From: Pantoea sp. WMus005
GTDB lineage: Bacteria; Pseudomonadota; Gammaproteobacteria; Enterobacterales; Enterobacteriaceae
Assembly: GCF_013415305.1 (NCBI RefSeq)
Contig: NZ_JACBXU010000001.1
Span: 1,550,001-1,614,000, forward strand
Direction: 5' to 3'
Length of the DNA: 64,000 bases
Shown: positions 20,874-31,098 of the stretch, piece by piece
Position numbering within the stretch: position 1 is the first letter of the stretch
How the letters are laid out: each line of letters opens with the position of its first letter
Program-made: the position numbers and the translations under genes
Notes under the pieces: generated by a model
Databases searched by the model: none
Told to the model about the DNA's origin: nothing
What the model saw: only the letters and a program-made list of their open reading frames with translations

Positions 20874-21656
20874 TTAAAGCTGCGTTAATTTCGCCAGCAT
20901 CTGATCAGAGGTACTGATCGCCTTGCTGTTGATTTCGTAGGCGCGCTGCGTCTGGATCATGGAGACCAGCTCTTCCGCCACGTTCACGTTCGAGGTTTCG
21001 GTATAACCCTGATAGAGCAGACCCGCGCCGTTCTGGCCTGGAGTGCTGTCCGTGGGTGCGCCCGATGCCTGCGTTTCCTTGTAGAGGTTTTCACCCACGC
21101 TATCGAGACCGGCGTCATTCATAAAGGTGCTCAGGGTTAACTGACCTACCTGCGAGGCCTGAGCCTGACCCTGCTGCGTCACGCTGACCACACCATCACG
21201 CGACACCGTAATGCTGGTGGCGTTGGCCGGAATAGTAATGCCTGGCTGCACCGGGAAACCGGAGTTGGTTACCAGCTGGCCGTTCTGATCAACCTGAAAC
21301 GCGCCGTCACGGGTATAGCCAGAGGTGCCATCCGGCATCTGAATCTGGAAATAACCCTGGCCGTTAATGGCGATATCTTTTGAGTTGCTGGTCTGCGACA
21401 GGTTGCCCTGAGTATGCAGACGCTCAGTCGTCACCGGACGAACACCGGTACCGATCTGCAAACCGGATGGCAGCGTCGTCTGTTCTGATGACTGGGTGCC
21501 CGGCTGGCGCATGGTCTGGTACATCAGGTCTTCGAACACAGCACGTGAACGCTTAAAGCCGTTGGTGCTGACGTTTGCCAGGTTGTTGGCAATGACGTCC
21601 ATGTTCATCTGCTGCGCATCAAGACCGGTCTTAGCGATCCATAAAGAACGAATCAT
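20874..21656 (-). CDS. flgG: Flagellar distal rod protein FlgG
   Basis: Distal rod subunit of 260 residues, the standard length. The N-terminus carries the axial motif [20 protein letters not shown], and the C-terminus [22 protein letters not shown]. Exported by the flagellar type III system. It lies 17 bp after flgF. Confidence 0.98.
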   Translation of the reverse strand: MIRSLWIAKTGLDAQQMNMDVIANNLANVSTNGFKRSRAVFEDLMYQTMRQPGTQSSEQTTLPSGLQIGTGVRPVTTERLHTQGNLSQTSNSKDIAINGQGYFQIQMPDGTSGYTRDGAFQVDQNGQLVTNSGFPVQPGITIPANATSITVSRDGVVSVTQQGQAQASQVGQLTLSTFMNDAGLDSVGENLYKETQASGAPTDSTPGQNGAGLLYQGYTETSNVNVAEELVSMIQTQRAYEINSKAISTSDQMLAKLTQL

Positions 21657-21673
21657 GTTGTTATCCTCGTGCC

Positions 21674-22429
21674 TTAGCTCATGCTCAGGAGCTGGTTGGC
21701 TTTTTGTTCATTTTCGTCGACGTTGGTGATGACTTTCATCTGCATCTCAAAACGTCGGGCGTTGGCGATCATATCGACCATGGTTTCTACCGGTTTGACG
21801 TTGCTGCCTTCCAGCACGCCAGGCATCACCTGCATGGTGGCATCGGCCTGCAGCGCGGCACCGCGGGTCGCCTGCGTCGACGCAGTAGGACGGAACATGC
21901 CGTCATCACTGCGCTGCAGTTCCTGCCCGGTGGCCCTGACCAGCTTCAGCTTGCCCAGCTGAACCGTAGCGTTCGGTGAATCACCGGCATTCAGCCCGGT
22001 GATCGAGCCGTCCGCAGCAATGGTGATTTCCGTGCCCTGCGGGATCACAATCGGACCGCCATCGCCCATCACAGGATTGCCCTGAACCGTCAGCGTACCG
22101 GTCGGACTGATTTGCATATTGCCGTTACGGGTATAGGCTTCGCTGCCGTCAGCGGTACGTACTGCCAGCCAGCCATCCTGCTGCACCGCCACATCGAGCG
22201 GACGCTCGGTGTAATCCATCGCGCCCTGACTCATATCGGCGCCCGGTGTAGAGGCGGCGACCAGCGTGCGGGTCGGCAGTGACCAGCCACTCACCGGCAC
22301 CGCACGCAGCGCATTCAGCTGCGCACGAAAACCCGGTGTAGAGGCGTTGGCGAGGTTGCTGGCGGTAACCGCCTGCTGATCCAGCGTCTGGCTGGCCGCG
22401 CCCATCGCGGTATATATCGCGTGATCCAT
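21674..22429 (-). CDS. flgF: Flagellar proximal rod protein FlgF
   Basis: Proximal rod subunit (251 residues, [20 protein letters not shown]). It shares the axial N-terminal motif ([18 protein letters not shown]) and the C-terminal [20 protein letters not shown] with FlgG and FlgE, but is shorter. It lies 20 bp after flgE in the flgB operon. Confidence 0.97.
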   Translation of the reverse strand: MDHAIYTAMGAASQTLDQQAVTASNLANASTPGFRAQLNALRAVPVSGWSLPTRTLVAASTPGADMSQGAMDYTERPLDVAVQQDGWLAVRTADGSEAYTRNGNMQISPTGTLTVQGNPVMGDGGPIVIPQGTEITIAADGSITGLNAGDSPNATVQLGKLKLVRATGQELQRSDDGMFRPTASTQATRGAALQADATMQVMPGVLEGSNVKPVETMVDMIANARRFEMQMKVITNVDENEQKANQLLSMS

Positions 22430-22449
22430 ATGGCAATCCTGTTAGCGAA

Positions 22450-23706
22450 TTAACGTAAGTTAACCAGCGTGTTGAGAATCTGGTCCTGAGTTTTGATGGT
22501 CTGCGCATTCGCCTGATAGTTACGCTGCGCCACGATCATGTTTACCAGCTCTTTACTCATGTCGACGTTGGAAGATTCCAGTGCGCCGGCCGTCAGTGAA
22601 CCAAAGGTGCCGGTGTTAGCCAGACCGACTGCTGCCTGACCGGATGCGCTTGACGCCTGCCAGACGTTGTCACCCTGTGACTGCAGACCTTCCGGGTTAG
22701 AGAAGCTCGCCAGGACAATCTGACCCAGCAACTGGGTTTTCTGGTTTGAGTAGCTGCCAGTGATGGTGCCGTCATTATTGATTGTGTAGCTGGTCAGATC
22801 GCCTGGTGCATAGCCATCCTGCGTTGCACTGTCAAAGGTGATGGCGCCGGTGTTCTGCTGCAGGCTGCCCAGCATGCTCAGGTTGATAGGCTGATTCGCA
22901 ACCGCGCCATTGGCGCCGCCCACGTTCAGCGTCAGGCCGACGGTACCATCCGTCGTGCTGCTGACAACCGCGCCGCTGGCATCCAGTTTAGAGACGCTGG
23001 TCAGCTTACCGCTGGTGTCAAACGCCATTCGGAAGTCACCTGCGGAGGTGCCGGTAGCGCCATCAATGGACCGCACGGTCCAGCTGTTGCTGGTGGTGTC
23101 TTTTGCGAAATACATGTCGAGCGCATGGTCATTACCCTGCGAGTCGAACACGGTTACCGTGGTTTTCTTGTTGTAGCTGTCTGCGTTTGCCGTCGAGAAG
23201 GTGGCCACAGTTGGCGTTGGAGCCGTTGAGTTCAGGTTGGCAACCAGACCAGCGGTGGTGGTAGCACGGGCTGACATCTGCTCGGTAGGAATACGCAGCG
23301 CTACCGGGTTAGCACCGGACTGGATAGTGGCCGGTGAACCGCTGGCCGGATAGCCGGTCACGTTCAGACCCTGGGTGTTGACCAGGTTACGGTTGGCATC
23401 CAGCGTTAACTGACCATTACGTGAATAGAAAACGCCGCCGCTGCTGTCGGTCATACGGAAGAAACCGTTACCGCTCAGCGCAACGTCCAGGCCACGGCTG
23501 GTGGTAGTGGTTGCACCGTCGTTAAAGTTCTGGATTACCGCAGCCACTTTGGTGCCGAGGCCGACGTTAGAACCGGCAAACATATCGGCAAACGCGATGG
23601 TGCTGGATTTAAAGCCCGCTGTTGCGGAGTTAGCAATGTTGTTACCGATGACATCAAGGTTACTTGAAGCAGCACCAAGGCCGCTGACCGCTTGGGAAAA
23701 TGACAT
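22450..23706 (-). CDS. flgE: Flagellar hook protein FlgE
   Basis: Structural subunit of the hook. At 418 residues it is about 16 longer than the E. coli/Salmonella proteins; the extra length lies in the variable surface domain. The N-terminus (LDVIGNNIANSATAGFKSST) and the C-terminus (NVDMSKELVNMIVAQRNYQA) are typical. FlgD caps its assembly, encoded just upstream with a 26-bp gap. Confidence 0.97.
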   Translation of the reverse strand: MSFSQAVSGLGAASSNLDVIGNNIANSATAGFKSSTIAFADMFAGSNVGLGTKVAAVIQNFNDGATTTTSRGLDVALSGNGFFRMTDSSGGVFYSRNGQLTLDANRNLVNTQGLNVTGYPASGSPATIQSGANPVALRIPTEQMSARATTTAGLVANLNSTAPTPTVATFSTANADSYNKKTTVTVFDSQGNDHALDMYFAKDTTSNSWTVRSIDGATGTSAGDFRMAFDTSGKLTSVSKLDASGAVVSSTTDGTVGLTLNVGGANGAVANQPINLSMLGSLQQNTGAITFDSATQDGYAPGDLTSYTINNDGTITGSYSNQKTQLLGQIVLASFSNPEGLQSQGDNVWQASSASGQAAVGLANTGTFGSLTAGALESSNVDMSKELVNMIVAQRNYQANAQTIKTQDQILNTLVNLR

Positions 23707-23732
23707 TTATTTGTTTCCTGTCTACAGGTTAA

Positions 23733-24407
23733 TCAGAGAATCTGACGTACGTCGTCAAGGGTGGCGGAGCCCATAGTGCCGAGATCCAGTTTTGTGGTGT
23801 TGTTCGCTGTACTCACCCCATTGACGTAGGCGTAGTTAAGCGGTTGTGCCACCAGCTGTGTGTTGCCATTGCTTGCAGCAATCGCAACGCTGTATTTACC
23901 ATCCGGCGCGACAGAGCCATCAGTCAGCTTGCCGTCCCACGAGAAGGTGTGCACGCCAGCGCTGAGCGCGCCCAGATCGACGGTGTTGATTACCGAGCCA
24001 TTGGCATCTGTAATGGTGGCCGATGCGCCGGTTGAGGCAGAGGCAAGCTCAACGCCAAATGGCGTTGTGGTGCCCTTGCCGACCAGAATCTGTCCGCCAT
24101 TGACCATCACGCCATGCCCAATCAGCGTGGAGCTCTGCAGCGACTGGCTGGTGGTGATCTGGCCGGAGATCGATCCCAGCGTGGTGTTCAGTTTTTCAAT
24201 GCCGCTCAGGGTATTGATCTGTGCCAGCTGCGTGGTGAGCTGGCTGTTATCCATTGGATTGGTTGGATCCTGGTTCTTTAACTGCGTCACCAGCATGGTC
24301 AGGAACTGGTTCTGCAGATCCTGCGCATTGTTGCCGGTGCCACTGGTGTTGGAAGAGCTGAGGACCGTGGGGTCCAGCCTTTCGTTAACGCCTACCGCGA
24401 TAGCCAT
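23733..24407 (-). CDS. flgD: Flagellar hook capping protein FlgD
   Basis: Scaffold at the tip of the growing hook, removed before FlgK is added. The 224 residues show the conserved N-terminal core QNQFLTMLVTQLKNQDPTNP and then the Ser/Thr-rich C-terminal Ig-like and tudor-like domains with FSWDGKLTDGSVAPDGKYS. It lies 12 bp after flgC. Confidence 0.97.
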   Translation of the reverse strand: MAIAVGVNERLDPTVLSSSNTSGTGNNAQDLQNQFLTMLVTQLKNQDPTNPMDNSQLTTQLAQINTLSGIEKLNTTLGSISGQITTSQSLQSSTLIGHGVMVNGGQILVGKGTTTPFGVELASASTGASATITDANGSVINTVDLGALSAGVHTFSWDGKLTDGSVAPDGKYSVAIAASNGNTQLVAQPLNYAYVNGVSTANNTTKLDLGTMGSATLDDVRQIL

Positions 24408-24419
24408 AAATTTTCTCCG

Positions 24420-24824
24420 TTATTGCCCGAGGGTCAGGGTTTTCATCATCATCGACTTCACGGTGTTGAGCACTTCGACGTTGGCCTGGTAACTGCGTGA
24501 CGCCGACATGGTGTTGACGCTTTCAGAAACCACATCCACGTTCGGCATCTTCACGTAGCCTTTGGCATCTGCCATCGGATTACCTGGGTCATAGACCAGC
24601 TTCGCTGGCGTGGGGTCATCCACGACGCGTGCCACTTTCACGCCACCGGTGGCGGAGCCTGGCGCTGCATCGGTCTGGAAGACCACCTGCTTGGCCACAT
24701 AAGGCTTACCATCGGGGCCGGTGACGCTGTCGGCGTTCGCCAGGTTACTGGCACTGACGTTTAATCGCTGTGATTGCGCGGTCATCGCTGAGCCGGCAAT
24801 GTCAAAAATATTCAGCAAGGCCAT
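24420..24824 (-). CDS. flgC: Flagellar proximal rod protein FlgC
   Basis: Proximal rod subunit of the standard 134 residues, [20 protein letters not shown], with [20 protein letters not shown] as the axial motif. The C-terminal [20 protein letters not shown] forms the second axial helix. It is 2 bp from flgB, so translationally coupled. Confidence 0.97.
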   Translation of the reverse strand: MALLNIFDIAGSAMTAQSQRLNVSASNLANADSVTGPDGKPYVAKQVVFQTDAAPGSATGGVKVARVVDDPTPAKLVYDPGNPMADAKGYVKMPNVDVVSESVNTMSASRSYQANVEVLNTVKSMMMKTLTLGQ

Positions 24825-24826
24825 AA

Positions 24827-25240
24827 TTATTGCCCTTGTAACACGCTCATCATGCCTTTGATCTGGCTACTGATGAGGGTGAGGTCGGTTTGATATTTCA
24901 GGCTGTTATCCGCGAACTGCGTACGCTCACGGTCCATATCTACGGTATTGCCGTCGGCAGAAGGCTGATCGGGAATGCGATAAAGCATATCCATTGATGG
25001 CGCGCCGTTTGTCTGTGCTTCAATGTGGCGAGCTGACGTGACTTTTAACGCCATGCTGCTGCCTTCCGCACGGCCATTGGACATCACCCGACTCAGCTCG
25101 CTGGCAAAGTCGATATCCCGGGCCTGATAACCAGGGGTATCGGCGTTGGCAATATTTGACGCCAGGATCTCCTGACGTTGAGCACGCAGGTTGAGGGCCT
25201 CCGTACCAAATTTCAGCGCCGCATCCAGTTTGTCGAGCAT
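24827..25240 (-). CDS. flgB: Flagellar proximal rod protein FlgB
   Basis: First gene of the flgBCDEFGHIJ operon; 137 residues, starting [20 protein letters not shown], with [20 protein letters not shown] as the axial motif. A GGAGG-type site lies before the ATG. Transcription should depend on FlhD4C2, whose box lies about 60-100 bp upstream. Confidence 0.97.
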   Translation of the reverse strand: MLDKLDAALKFGTEALNLRAQRQEILASNIANADTPGYQARDIDFASELSRVMSNGRAEGSSMALKVTSARHIEAQTNGAPSMDMLYRIPDQPSADGNTVDMDRERTQFADNSLKYQTDLTLISSQIKGMMSVLQGQ

Positions 25241-25298
25241 GTTTCCTCCGCGTATGAGAATTTTGAGTTCTCAGCTTAATTTGAAAAAGCAAGGCGTC

Positions 25299-25339
25299 AT
25301 CGTCTGAATAGGGCCTCAAATGACCGCTATTTTGACAAT
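25299..25339. promoter_or_regulatory. Candidate FlhD4C2 binding site between flgA and flgB
   Basis: Two inverted half-sites separated by 11 bp. The minus-strand half (ATTGTCAAAATAGCG) matches 13/15 of the published consensus AAYGSMMAAATAGCG; the second half matches about 10/15. The position in the divergent flgA/flgB gap is where class 2 flagellar activation is expected. Match counts were made by eye. Confidence 0.65.
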
Positions 25340-25394
25340 TAAGGATTTTTCTTAAGGGGTACACTCGTCGCCATCATCAGTGAGGAAATGCACA

Positions 25395-26054
25395 ATGCGT
25401 CGATATCTGACCCTGTTGACCAGTCTGCTGGTCGTGATCGCCCTGCCCGCTTCTGCCGGGGATCTCAATGCACAACTTAATCAATTTTTTAAAGCGCGTG
25501 ACGCCCAGCATGCTGGTGGCATGGTCGTAGTGGTTCGCACGCCAAAAGAGCAGTGGCCAGTCTGTGAAACGCCAACGTTCACTCTGCCCGGCAACAGCCG
25601 GTTGTGGGGCAATATGAGCGTGGCGGCAAACTGCGATGAGAATCGCCGTTATATCCAGGTTCAGGTTCAGGTCACCGGTTCTTATCTGGTGGCGAACCGG
25701 TTGCTGAGCCAGGGCAGTAGCGTCAGCGAGAGTGATTTCACTCTGCAGACCGGCCGCCTGGATACCCTTCCCGCCCGCGCCCTGCTGAATGCTGACTCGG
25801 TCGCAGATGCGGTGGTACTGCGCGATATCCAGCCCGGACAGCCAATTAATCCGTCTACGCTGCGTCAGCCATGGCGGGTCAAGGCGGGACAGAATGTGAT
25901 GGTGATTGCCAGTGGCGATGGATTTGACGCCAGCGGTGAGGGCAAAGCGCTGAATAACGCCGCCCGATCTCAGTCGGTCCGGGTCAGGATGGGAAATGGC
26001 CAGGTTGTCAGCGGTAAAGTACGAGAAGATGGGAATATTCTTATAACGCTGTAA
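25395..26054 (+). CDS. flgA: Flagellar P-ring assembly chaperone FlgA
   Basis: Periplasmic chaperone for FlgI. The start at 25395 (MRRYLTLLTSLLVVIALPASA signal peptide) is preferred over a GTG 15 bp upstream, because TGAGGAAA then sits at the right distance and the 219-residue length equals E. coli FlgA. The mature protein has a SAF/CBM-like C-terminal domain. Divergent from flgB; flgM follows about 105 bp later. Confidence 0.96.
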   Translation: MRRYLTLLTSLLVVIALPASAGDLNAQLNQFFKARDAQHAGGMVVVVRTPKEQWPVCETPTFTLPGNSRLWGNMSVAANCDENRRYIQVQVQVTGSYLVANRLLSQGSSVSESDFTLQTGRLDTLPARALLNADSVADAVVLRDIQPGQPINPSTLRQPWRVKAGQNVMVIASGDGFDASGEGKALNNAARSQSVRVRMGNGQVVSGKVREDGNILITL

Positions 26055-26059
26055 AGTGT

Positions 26060-26086
26060 TAAAGATGCCCTTAGTGCTGCCGATAG
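26060..26086 (+). promoter_or_regulatory. Sigma-28 (FliA) promoter of flgMN
   Basis: TAAAGATG, 11 nt, GCCGATAG: a near-perfect class 3 promoter just after the flgA stop. It lets FlgM (the FliA antagonist) be produced late, in addition to read-through from flgA. Confidence 0.88.
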
Positions 26087-26159
26087 AAGAATCAACGAAG
26101 CGATAACGCTATTCTGATTCAGGTGGCAGACTTCCCCCTGACCGTACAGGAGCTTGAAC

Positions 26160-26468
26160 ATGAGCATTGACAGAACGCAACCTCTGAAACCCGCCAGCAC
26201 CGTACAGAGCCGCGATAGCAGTGAGTCCGGTAACAGCAAAGTGCGCCAGAGCGCCAGTCCGGTGGCAGCAGCCACGACCCCTGCAGCAGCCCAGGTGAGC
26301 CTGAGCAGCGCGCAGTCGCAGCTGATGCAACCGAGCAGCAAAGATATTAACGTCGAGCGCGTTGAACAATTGAAAACCGCCATTCGTAATGGCGAACTGA
26401 AGATGGATACCGGCAAAATCGCCGATGCGCTGATTGCCGACACCAAGGCGTATTTAGAGGGTAATTAA
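26160..26468 (+). CDS. flgM: Anti-sigma-28 factor FlgM
   Basis: Binds and inhibits FliA until the hook is completed, then is exported through it. The start at 26160 ([19 protein letters not shown]) is chosen over a TTG two codons upstream; AGGAG is 8 nt away. The 102 residues have a disordered Ser/Gln-rich N-terminus and a C-terminal FliA-binding helix pair ([20 protein letters not shown]). It lies 5 bp before flgN. Confidence 0.97.
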   Translation: MSIDRTQPLKPASTVQSRDSSESGNSKVRQSASPVAAATTPAAAQVSLSSAQSQLMQPSSKDINVERVEQLKTAIRNGELKMDTGKIADALIADTKAYLEGN

Positions 26469-26473
26469 TTCCC

Positions 26474-26905
26474 ATGAGTAATTTGCAGACCACATTAGAT
26501 AAGATGCAGGACGTGCTGGCGTCGCTGTCAGCCGTGCTGGAAGAAGAGCAGCAGCAACTGGCTGCCGGAAACATTAACAGTAACCTGCTGCAGCGTATCA
26601 CCGAAGACAAAAGCGCGCTGCTCAGCACGCTGAACTATCTGGATGAGATGCGCCGCACCGCTGAACAGAGTCATGCGACATCGGCACCTTATCGTGGGCA
26701 GAACGACATGGCGCGCCGCTGGGAAAGTATCCAGCAGCACTCCCGTCGCCTGCAGGATGCCAATGTCCATAATGGCATGCTGCTGCAACATCAGATTCGC
26801 TACACCGAGAATGCGCTTGAAGTGCTGAAGCCACATCAGACCCAGGCCTTTTATGGCCCGGATGGCATGGGTAAAGGTCAGGCAACGTTAAGCCGTAAAG
26901 CCTGA
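26474..26905 (+). CDS. flgN: Flagellar export chaperone FlgN
   Basis: Cytoplasmic chaperone of FlgK and FlgL (143 residues), mainly helical, with LEEEQQQLAAGN and ITEDKSALLSTLNYLDEMRR heptads. Follows flgM by 5 bp. A strong terminator follows, facing murJ. Confidence 0.95.
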   Translation: MSNLQTTLDKMQDVLASLSAVLEEEQQQLAAGNINSNLLQRITEDKSALLSTLNYLDEMRRTAEQSHATSAPYRGQNDMARRWESIQQHSRRLQDANVHNGMLLQHQIRYTENALEVLKPHQTQAFYGPDGMGKGQATLSRKA

Positions 26906-26920
26906 GCCAGAAAGTAGCGT

Positions 26921-26952
26921 AAAAAAATCCCGCCTTGTGCGGGATTTTTTTT
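26921..26952. terminator. Bidirectional terminator between flgN and murJ
   Basis: Stem AATCCCGC with loop CTTGT and GCGGGATT, flanked by A7 on the left and T8 on the right, so it can end both the flgMN transcript and the convergent murJ transcript. Confidence 0.92.
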
Positions 26953-26972
26953 GTCTGATTTAAGGCCCTGAC

Positions 26973-28511
26973 TTACACAGTCGTGCGCCGTGCATAGTCG
27001 CGCAGCCGGAAGCCCAGCAGCCCCAGCGCCAGGAAATAAGCCCCGCCGCCCACGGCACAGACCGCCGCCAGACGCAGCAGTCGCCACAGCATAGTTCCCT
27101 GCTCCCATGCGGGCATCCACTGCAGCATCGCAAACAGCGCGCCGGCCATCACCACCACCGCGATCAGCAGGCGGATCAGGAAGCTACTCCAGCCCGGCTG
27201 TGGCATAAAGATCTTCTGCTTACGCAGTTGCCAGTAGAGTAGCCCCGCATTCAGGCAGGCCGCCAGGCCAATCGACAGTGACAGACCGGCATGTTTTAGC
27301 GGGCCAATGAACGCCAGGTTCATTAACTGCGTCATGATCAGCGTGATAATCGCGATCTTAACCGGGGTTTTGATGTCCTGGCGGGAATAGAAGCCCGGTG
27401 CCAGCACCTTGACCACGATCAGCCCCATCAGTCCGACGGAGTAGGCAATCAGGGCGCGTTGCGTCATCAGGGCATCGAAAGCATTGAATTTACCGTACTG
27501 GAACAGCGCCACAGTCAGCGGGCCGGAGAGCATCCCCAGCGCAACAGCACTTGGCAGCGCCAGCAGGAAGCAAAGGCGCAGACCCCAGTCCATCAGTCGT
27601 GAATATTCATCATGGTTGCCGCTGGCGAAGCTTTTGGCCAGCGACGGCAGGAGAATGGTGCCCAGTGCCACGCCCAGCACGCCGGAAGGGAACTCCATCA
27701 GGCGGTCGGCGTAGTACATCCAGGAAACTGAACCTGAAACCAGGAACGAGGCGAAGATGGTGTTGATGATTAGCGAGATCTGGCTGACCGAGACACCCAG
27801 AATGGCGGGCCCCATCTGACGCATAACCCGCCAGACGCCCGCGTCACGCAGATTCAGACGCGGCAGCACCAGCATCCCGAGCTTCTTCAGGTGTGGCAGC
27901 TGATAGCCGAGTTGCAACACGCCACCCGCCACCACAGCCCAGGCCAGCGCCATAACCGGTGGATGGAAGTGTGGCGCGGCAAACAGCGCAAAGCCAATCA
28001 TGCTAACGTTCAGCAGGGTTGGCGCAAAGGCCGGCACCGAGAAGCGGTTCCAGGTGTTCAGCACTGCACCCGCCAGCGACGCCAGCGAAATCAGCATAAT
28101 GTAGGGGAAGGTCACCCGCAGCAGTGAGCTGGTCAGCGCGAACTTATCGGGACTGTCGGCAAAGCCGGGAGCCGTAACCATGATGACCCAAGGCGCAGCG
28201 ATCATGCCCGCCACAGTGACCAGCGCCAGCGCCAGCGTCAGCAGGCCCGAGACGTAAGCCAGGAAGAGCCTGGTCGCCTCTTCGCCCTGCTTACTTTTGT
28301 ATTCAGCCAGAATCGGCACGAAGGCCTGAGAAAATGCGCCCTCAGCAAAAATACGCCGCAGCAGATTGGGAAGTTTAAACGCAACAAAGAACGCATCGGT
28401 CGCCATTCCGGCGCCAAACACCCGCGCCACGATGGCATCACGGGCAAAGCCCAGAACGCGGGAAAACAGGGTCATTGAACTGACCGCTGCCAGCGATTTC
28501 AACAAATTCAT
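26973..28511 (-). CDS. murJ: Lipid II flippase MurJ
   Basis: Flips lipid II across the inner membrane for peptidoglycan synthesis (formerly MviN). The 512 residues contain about 14 membrane helices; the N-terminus [20 protein letters not shown] and the motif [20 protein letters not shown] are characteristic. It is essential in E. coli. It lies downstream of mviM with a gap of about 120 bp. Confidence 0.96.
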   Translation of the reverse strand: MNLLKSLAAVSSMTLFSRVLGFARDAIVARVFGAGMATDAFFVAFKLPNLLRRIFAEGAFSQAFVPILAEYKSKQGEEATRLFLAYVSGLLTLALALVTVAGMIAAPWVIMVTAPGFADSPDKFALTSSLLRVTFPYIMLISLASLAGAVLNTWNRFSVPAFAPTLLNVSMIGFALFAAPHFHPPVMALAWAVVAGGVLQLGYQLPHLKKLGMLVLPRLNLRDAGVWRVMRQMGPAILGVSVSQISLIINTIFASFLVSGSVSWMYYADRLMEFPSGVLGVALGTILLPSLAKSFASGNHDEYSRLMDWGLRLCFLLALPSAVALGMLSGPLTVALFQYGKFNAFDALMTQRALIAYSVGLMGLIVVKVLAPGFYSRQDIKTPVKIAIITLIMTQLMNLAFIGPLKHAGLSLSIGLAACLNAGLLYWQLRKQKIFMPQPGWSSFLIRLLIAVVVMAGALFAMLQWMPAWEQGTMLWRLLRLAAVCAVGGGAYFLALGLLGFRLRDYARRTTV

Positions 28512-28632
28512 AATTGACGGCGCATCCTGAAAAGAATCGGCAAAAAAGGAGAATTAGCGCGGGCCCCTGAGGATGCCCGGCGACAGTCTACTGCCACGGA
28601 GGGAAATGACCAGCACGGAGTGTTACAAGGCG

Positions 28633-29553
28633 TTATTCGCGTGTCGCCTCACGCCACAGTTTTTCCACCACACGCTGCGCCATCAGTGCCTGCTCACCGC
28701 TGGTTTCAGGCTTCGTCTGATTTTGTACGCAGTCGATAAAATGGCGGGCTGCACCAGTGAAACCTCGCTGGGTCAGATGGCTCTGCCAGGCGGGTGGTGG
28801 CGTGATCAGCAGGCCACCGCTGCTTTCTTCCTGCCAGTCGCGCATCTCACTGATGTCAATGCACTTACCATTGCACACCGCGCTGATCCGCTCGCGCTGA
28901 CTACCTGCGCGCCGATGCATGCTGGTGGTGATCGTTAATCCTTCAATGCTGAAATGGTGCTCGGCATAAAGCATCTGGCCCTGTTCGTTGGTGTCGATGC
29001 GTCCCTGAACCTGGCGCAACGGCTTACCGCCCAGCCAGAGTGCGGTGTCCACCACATGCAGATAGTCGTCGAGCAGGGTAAAACGGAGATCCTGGGGGCC
29101 GACGCTGTCGCTACGGTGCTTTTCAATCCGCAGAGAGGCGGCGTCAGCCATCTCCACCCGCAGCTGCTGATAGCGTGGGGCGAACCGGCGGTTAAAGGCC
29201 ACCATCAGTTTACGCTGCCGTTTTTCCGCCAGCGCCACCAGCGCTTCAGCCTGCTCCAGGGTTTCGGCCAGCGGCTTATCGACGCAGACATCTTTTCCTG
29301 CCAGCAGCAGCGCCCTGACCACTTCATAGTGCGTGGCGGTGCTGCTATGCACAAAGATCGCGTCACAGGCAGCCGCCAGATCATTCAGCGAACTAAAACA
29401 TTGCATGCGATAGTGGTCACAGATCGGACGCGCTTTGGTCTGGTTCGGAGAAAATGCGCCCACCAGCGTCCAGTCTGTCGCCGCCGACAGCACCGGCAGC
29501 CAGGCTTTCTGGGCGATCCCCCCTAATCCCACCACGCCAATACGTATTGTCAT
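28633..29553 (-). CDS. mviM: Gfo/Idh/MocA-family oxidoreductase MviM
   Basis: Predicted NAD(P)-dependent oxidoreductase of unknown substrate (306 residues). The start at 29553 (MTIRIGVVGLGGIAQKA) is one base after the yceH stop, with GGAG upstream; longer in-frame starts upstream lie inside yceH. The Rossmann motif GVVGLGGIA and the family DKPLAETLEQAEALV motif are visible, plus the substrate-domain motif GKPLRQVQG. Located between murJ and yceH, as in E. coli. Confidence 0.9.
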   Translation of the reverse strand: MTIRIGVVGLGGIAQKAWLPVLSAATDWTLVGAFSPNQTKARPICDHYRMQCFSSLNDLAAACDAIFVHSSTATHYEVVRALLLAGKDVCVDKPLAETLEQAEALVALAEKRQRKLMVAFNRRFAPRYQQLRVEMADAASLRIEKHRSDSVGPQDLRFTLLDDYLHVVDTALWLGGKPLRQVQGRIDTNEQGQMLYAEHHFSIEGLTITTSMHRRAGSQRERISAVCNGKCIDISEMRDWQEESSGGLLITPPPAWQSHLTQRGFTGAARHFIDCVQNQTKPETSGEQALMAQRVVEKLWREATRE

Positions 29554-29554
29554 C

Positions 29555-30193
29555 TCAGCTCTCCGATTGCAGTAGTTGGGTGAGTTGGGCCTGAAGCTCG
29601 GTGACCTGCTGCTCCAGGGTGGCAACGCGTGCCGCCAGATCGCCCTGCTCTTCCGGCGCGTCAGCGGCCTGCGGCTGATCACTTTCATCACCCAGCAGAT
29701 GTATAAAGCGGCTTTCACGCTTGCCAGGCTCACGCGCCAGACGGATCACCTGAGCGCTGTCGTCGCGCTGCATCAGGCCTTCCAGTGTCTGCTCAACTTC
29801 GCTGACGTCACTGAACTCGTGCAGACGACCGCTGCGGGTGCGTAACTCGCCCGGCGTCTGGGGGCCGCGCAATAGCAGCAGGGTCAGCACGGCAAATTCT
29901 GCGCTGTTGAGCTGTAGCGTGCCAAACGCGGAGTTACAGAAACGCTGCTCATATTTCACCACCCGCTGTCCGGCGGCGCTGCTGGCGGTGATGAGATGCC
30001 GTTTTTCCAGCAGGTCGAGCTGATTCTGTACCTCGCTTTCACTCAGTTCCATCACCGGTTCGCGGTTCGATTTCTGGTTACAGGCTACCACGACACCGTT
30101 TAGTGACAGCGGATACTGTTCCGGCGTCGTCACCTGCTTCTCCAGCAGGCAGCCCAGCACGCGCATTGCCTGCGCCGATAAAACCCTCTTCAT
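29555..30193 (-). CDS. yceH: DUF480 protein YceH
   Basis: Conserved protein of two winged-helix units and a C-terminal coiled coil ([20 protein letters not shown]). The ATG at 30193 gives 212 residues beginning [19 protein letters not shown], with GAGG 8 nt upstream; a GTG at 30217 would overlap rim[21 protein letters not shown] is highly conserved. The molecular role is unknown; the DNA-binding fold is inferred. Confidence 0.9.
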   Translation of the reverse strand: MKRVLSAQAMRVLGCLLEKQVTTPEQYPLSLNGVVVACNQKSNREPVMELSESEVQNQLDLLEKRHLITASSAAGQRVVKYEQRFCNSAFGTLQLNSAEFAVLTLLLLRGPQTPGELRTRSGRLHEFSDVSEVEQTLEGLMQRDDSAQVIRLAREPGKRESRFIHLLGDESDQPQAADAPEEQGDLAARVATLEQQVTELQAQLTQLLQSES

Positions 30194-30209
30194 GCTCGCA
30201 TCCTCATTT

Positions 30210-30800
30210 TTATCCACGCCGATCAGGCGTCCATTCCCGCAGGGTTAAGGCTGTCAGCACGTGATCCTGCCAGCGCCCGTCGATGAGCAGATAGTCTTTG
30301 GCGTAACCCTCTTTCTCAAACCCGAGTCGCGCCAGCAGATCGCCGCTGCGCTGGTTATGCGGCATGTAGTTCGCCATGATGCGGTGAATATGCTGCTGGC
30401 GCTGCATATAGCGGATAGCCGCCTGCAACGCTTCAAACATCAGACCCTGTCCCTGCCACTTTTCACCCAGTGAATAGCCGAGGTAACAGGCGTGAAACGA
30501 TCCACGCAGCACGTTGCTGAAGTTCGCCACGCCCCGCACTTCGGTTTCATCGCTGTCCATGAGAATAAAATAGAAGGCCGTTCCCTGTTTATGCATGTCG
30601 GAAATCAGCCCGAGCCGTGCCTGCCAGCCCGACGGGTAGCAGTGGCTGTCATCGCGCACCGGTTCCCAGGGTTTTAAAAACAGGCGGTTTTCCGAATAGT
30701 AATCTGCCATTCGCCAGGCATCACGTTCGTGAACCAGACGGACCACCAGACGATCGGTGGTGAGTCGCACCCTGGGCGCGGCAGAACGATAGCCAAACAT
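30210..30800 (-). CDS. rimJ: Ribosomal protein S5-alanine N-acetyltransferase
   Basis: GNAT-family enzyme that acetylates the N-terminus of ribosomal protein S5. The 196-residue start at 30800 ([20 protein letters not shown]) matches E. coli Rim[15 protein letters not shown] holds the acetyl-CoA-binding loop, and [19 protein letters not shown] is the GNAT C-terminal half. Transcribed ahead of yceH, with about 16 bp between them. Confidence 0.95.
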   Translation of the reverse strand: MFGYRSAAPRVRLTTDRLVVRLVHERDAWRMADYYSENRLFLKPWEPVRDDSHCYPSGWQARLGLISDMHKQGTAFYFILMDSDETEVRGVANFSNVLRGSFHACYLGYSLGEKWQGQGLMFEALQAAIRYMQRQQHIHRIMANYMPHNQRSGDLLARLGFEKEGYAKDYLLIDGRWQDHVLTALTLREWTPDRRG

Positions 30801-31098
30801 CCTGACTCCTGAAATCAATGGCTGATAGAGCTGAGCCGTCATTACCCGGCTTTCACTATAACCGCCGCCTGTGCTGCGGTAAAACGTTACAGCGGTTTCG
30901 CCATAAAGAGATTGATTTTGCTCTGTTATCACAGCGCTTAACAAAAGGAGCTGTCTGCTTCAGCCACCCATCCTGTCACACATCAGGCAGGCCGGTTTGC
31001 CCTGTGGGGTAATCTCTTCCATACTTTTTATGAGCCCGAAAACAGGATGAATTTATTCACTCTGTTAAACAGTAAACCTCTAAACCCGGGAGATCAGG
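30801..31098. other. rimJ-grxB divergent intergenic region
   Basis: About 298 bp with promoters of rimJ and grxB expected. No coding region could be supported. In E. coli the MFS gene mdtH lies here; it is absent. Confidence 0.65.

Noticed and set aside
23860..24492. Plus-strand frame of 210 codons opposite flgD and flgC
   Set aside because: It crosses two confirmed flagellar genes on the opposite strand and has no start context.
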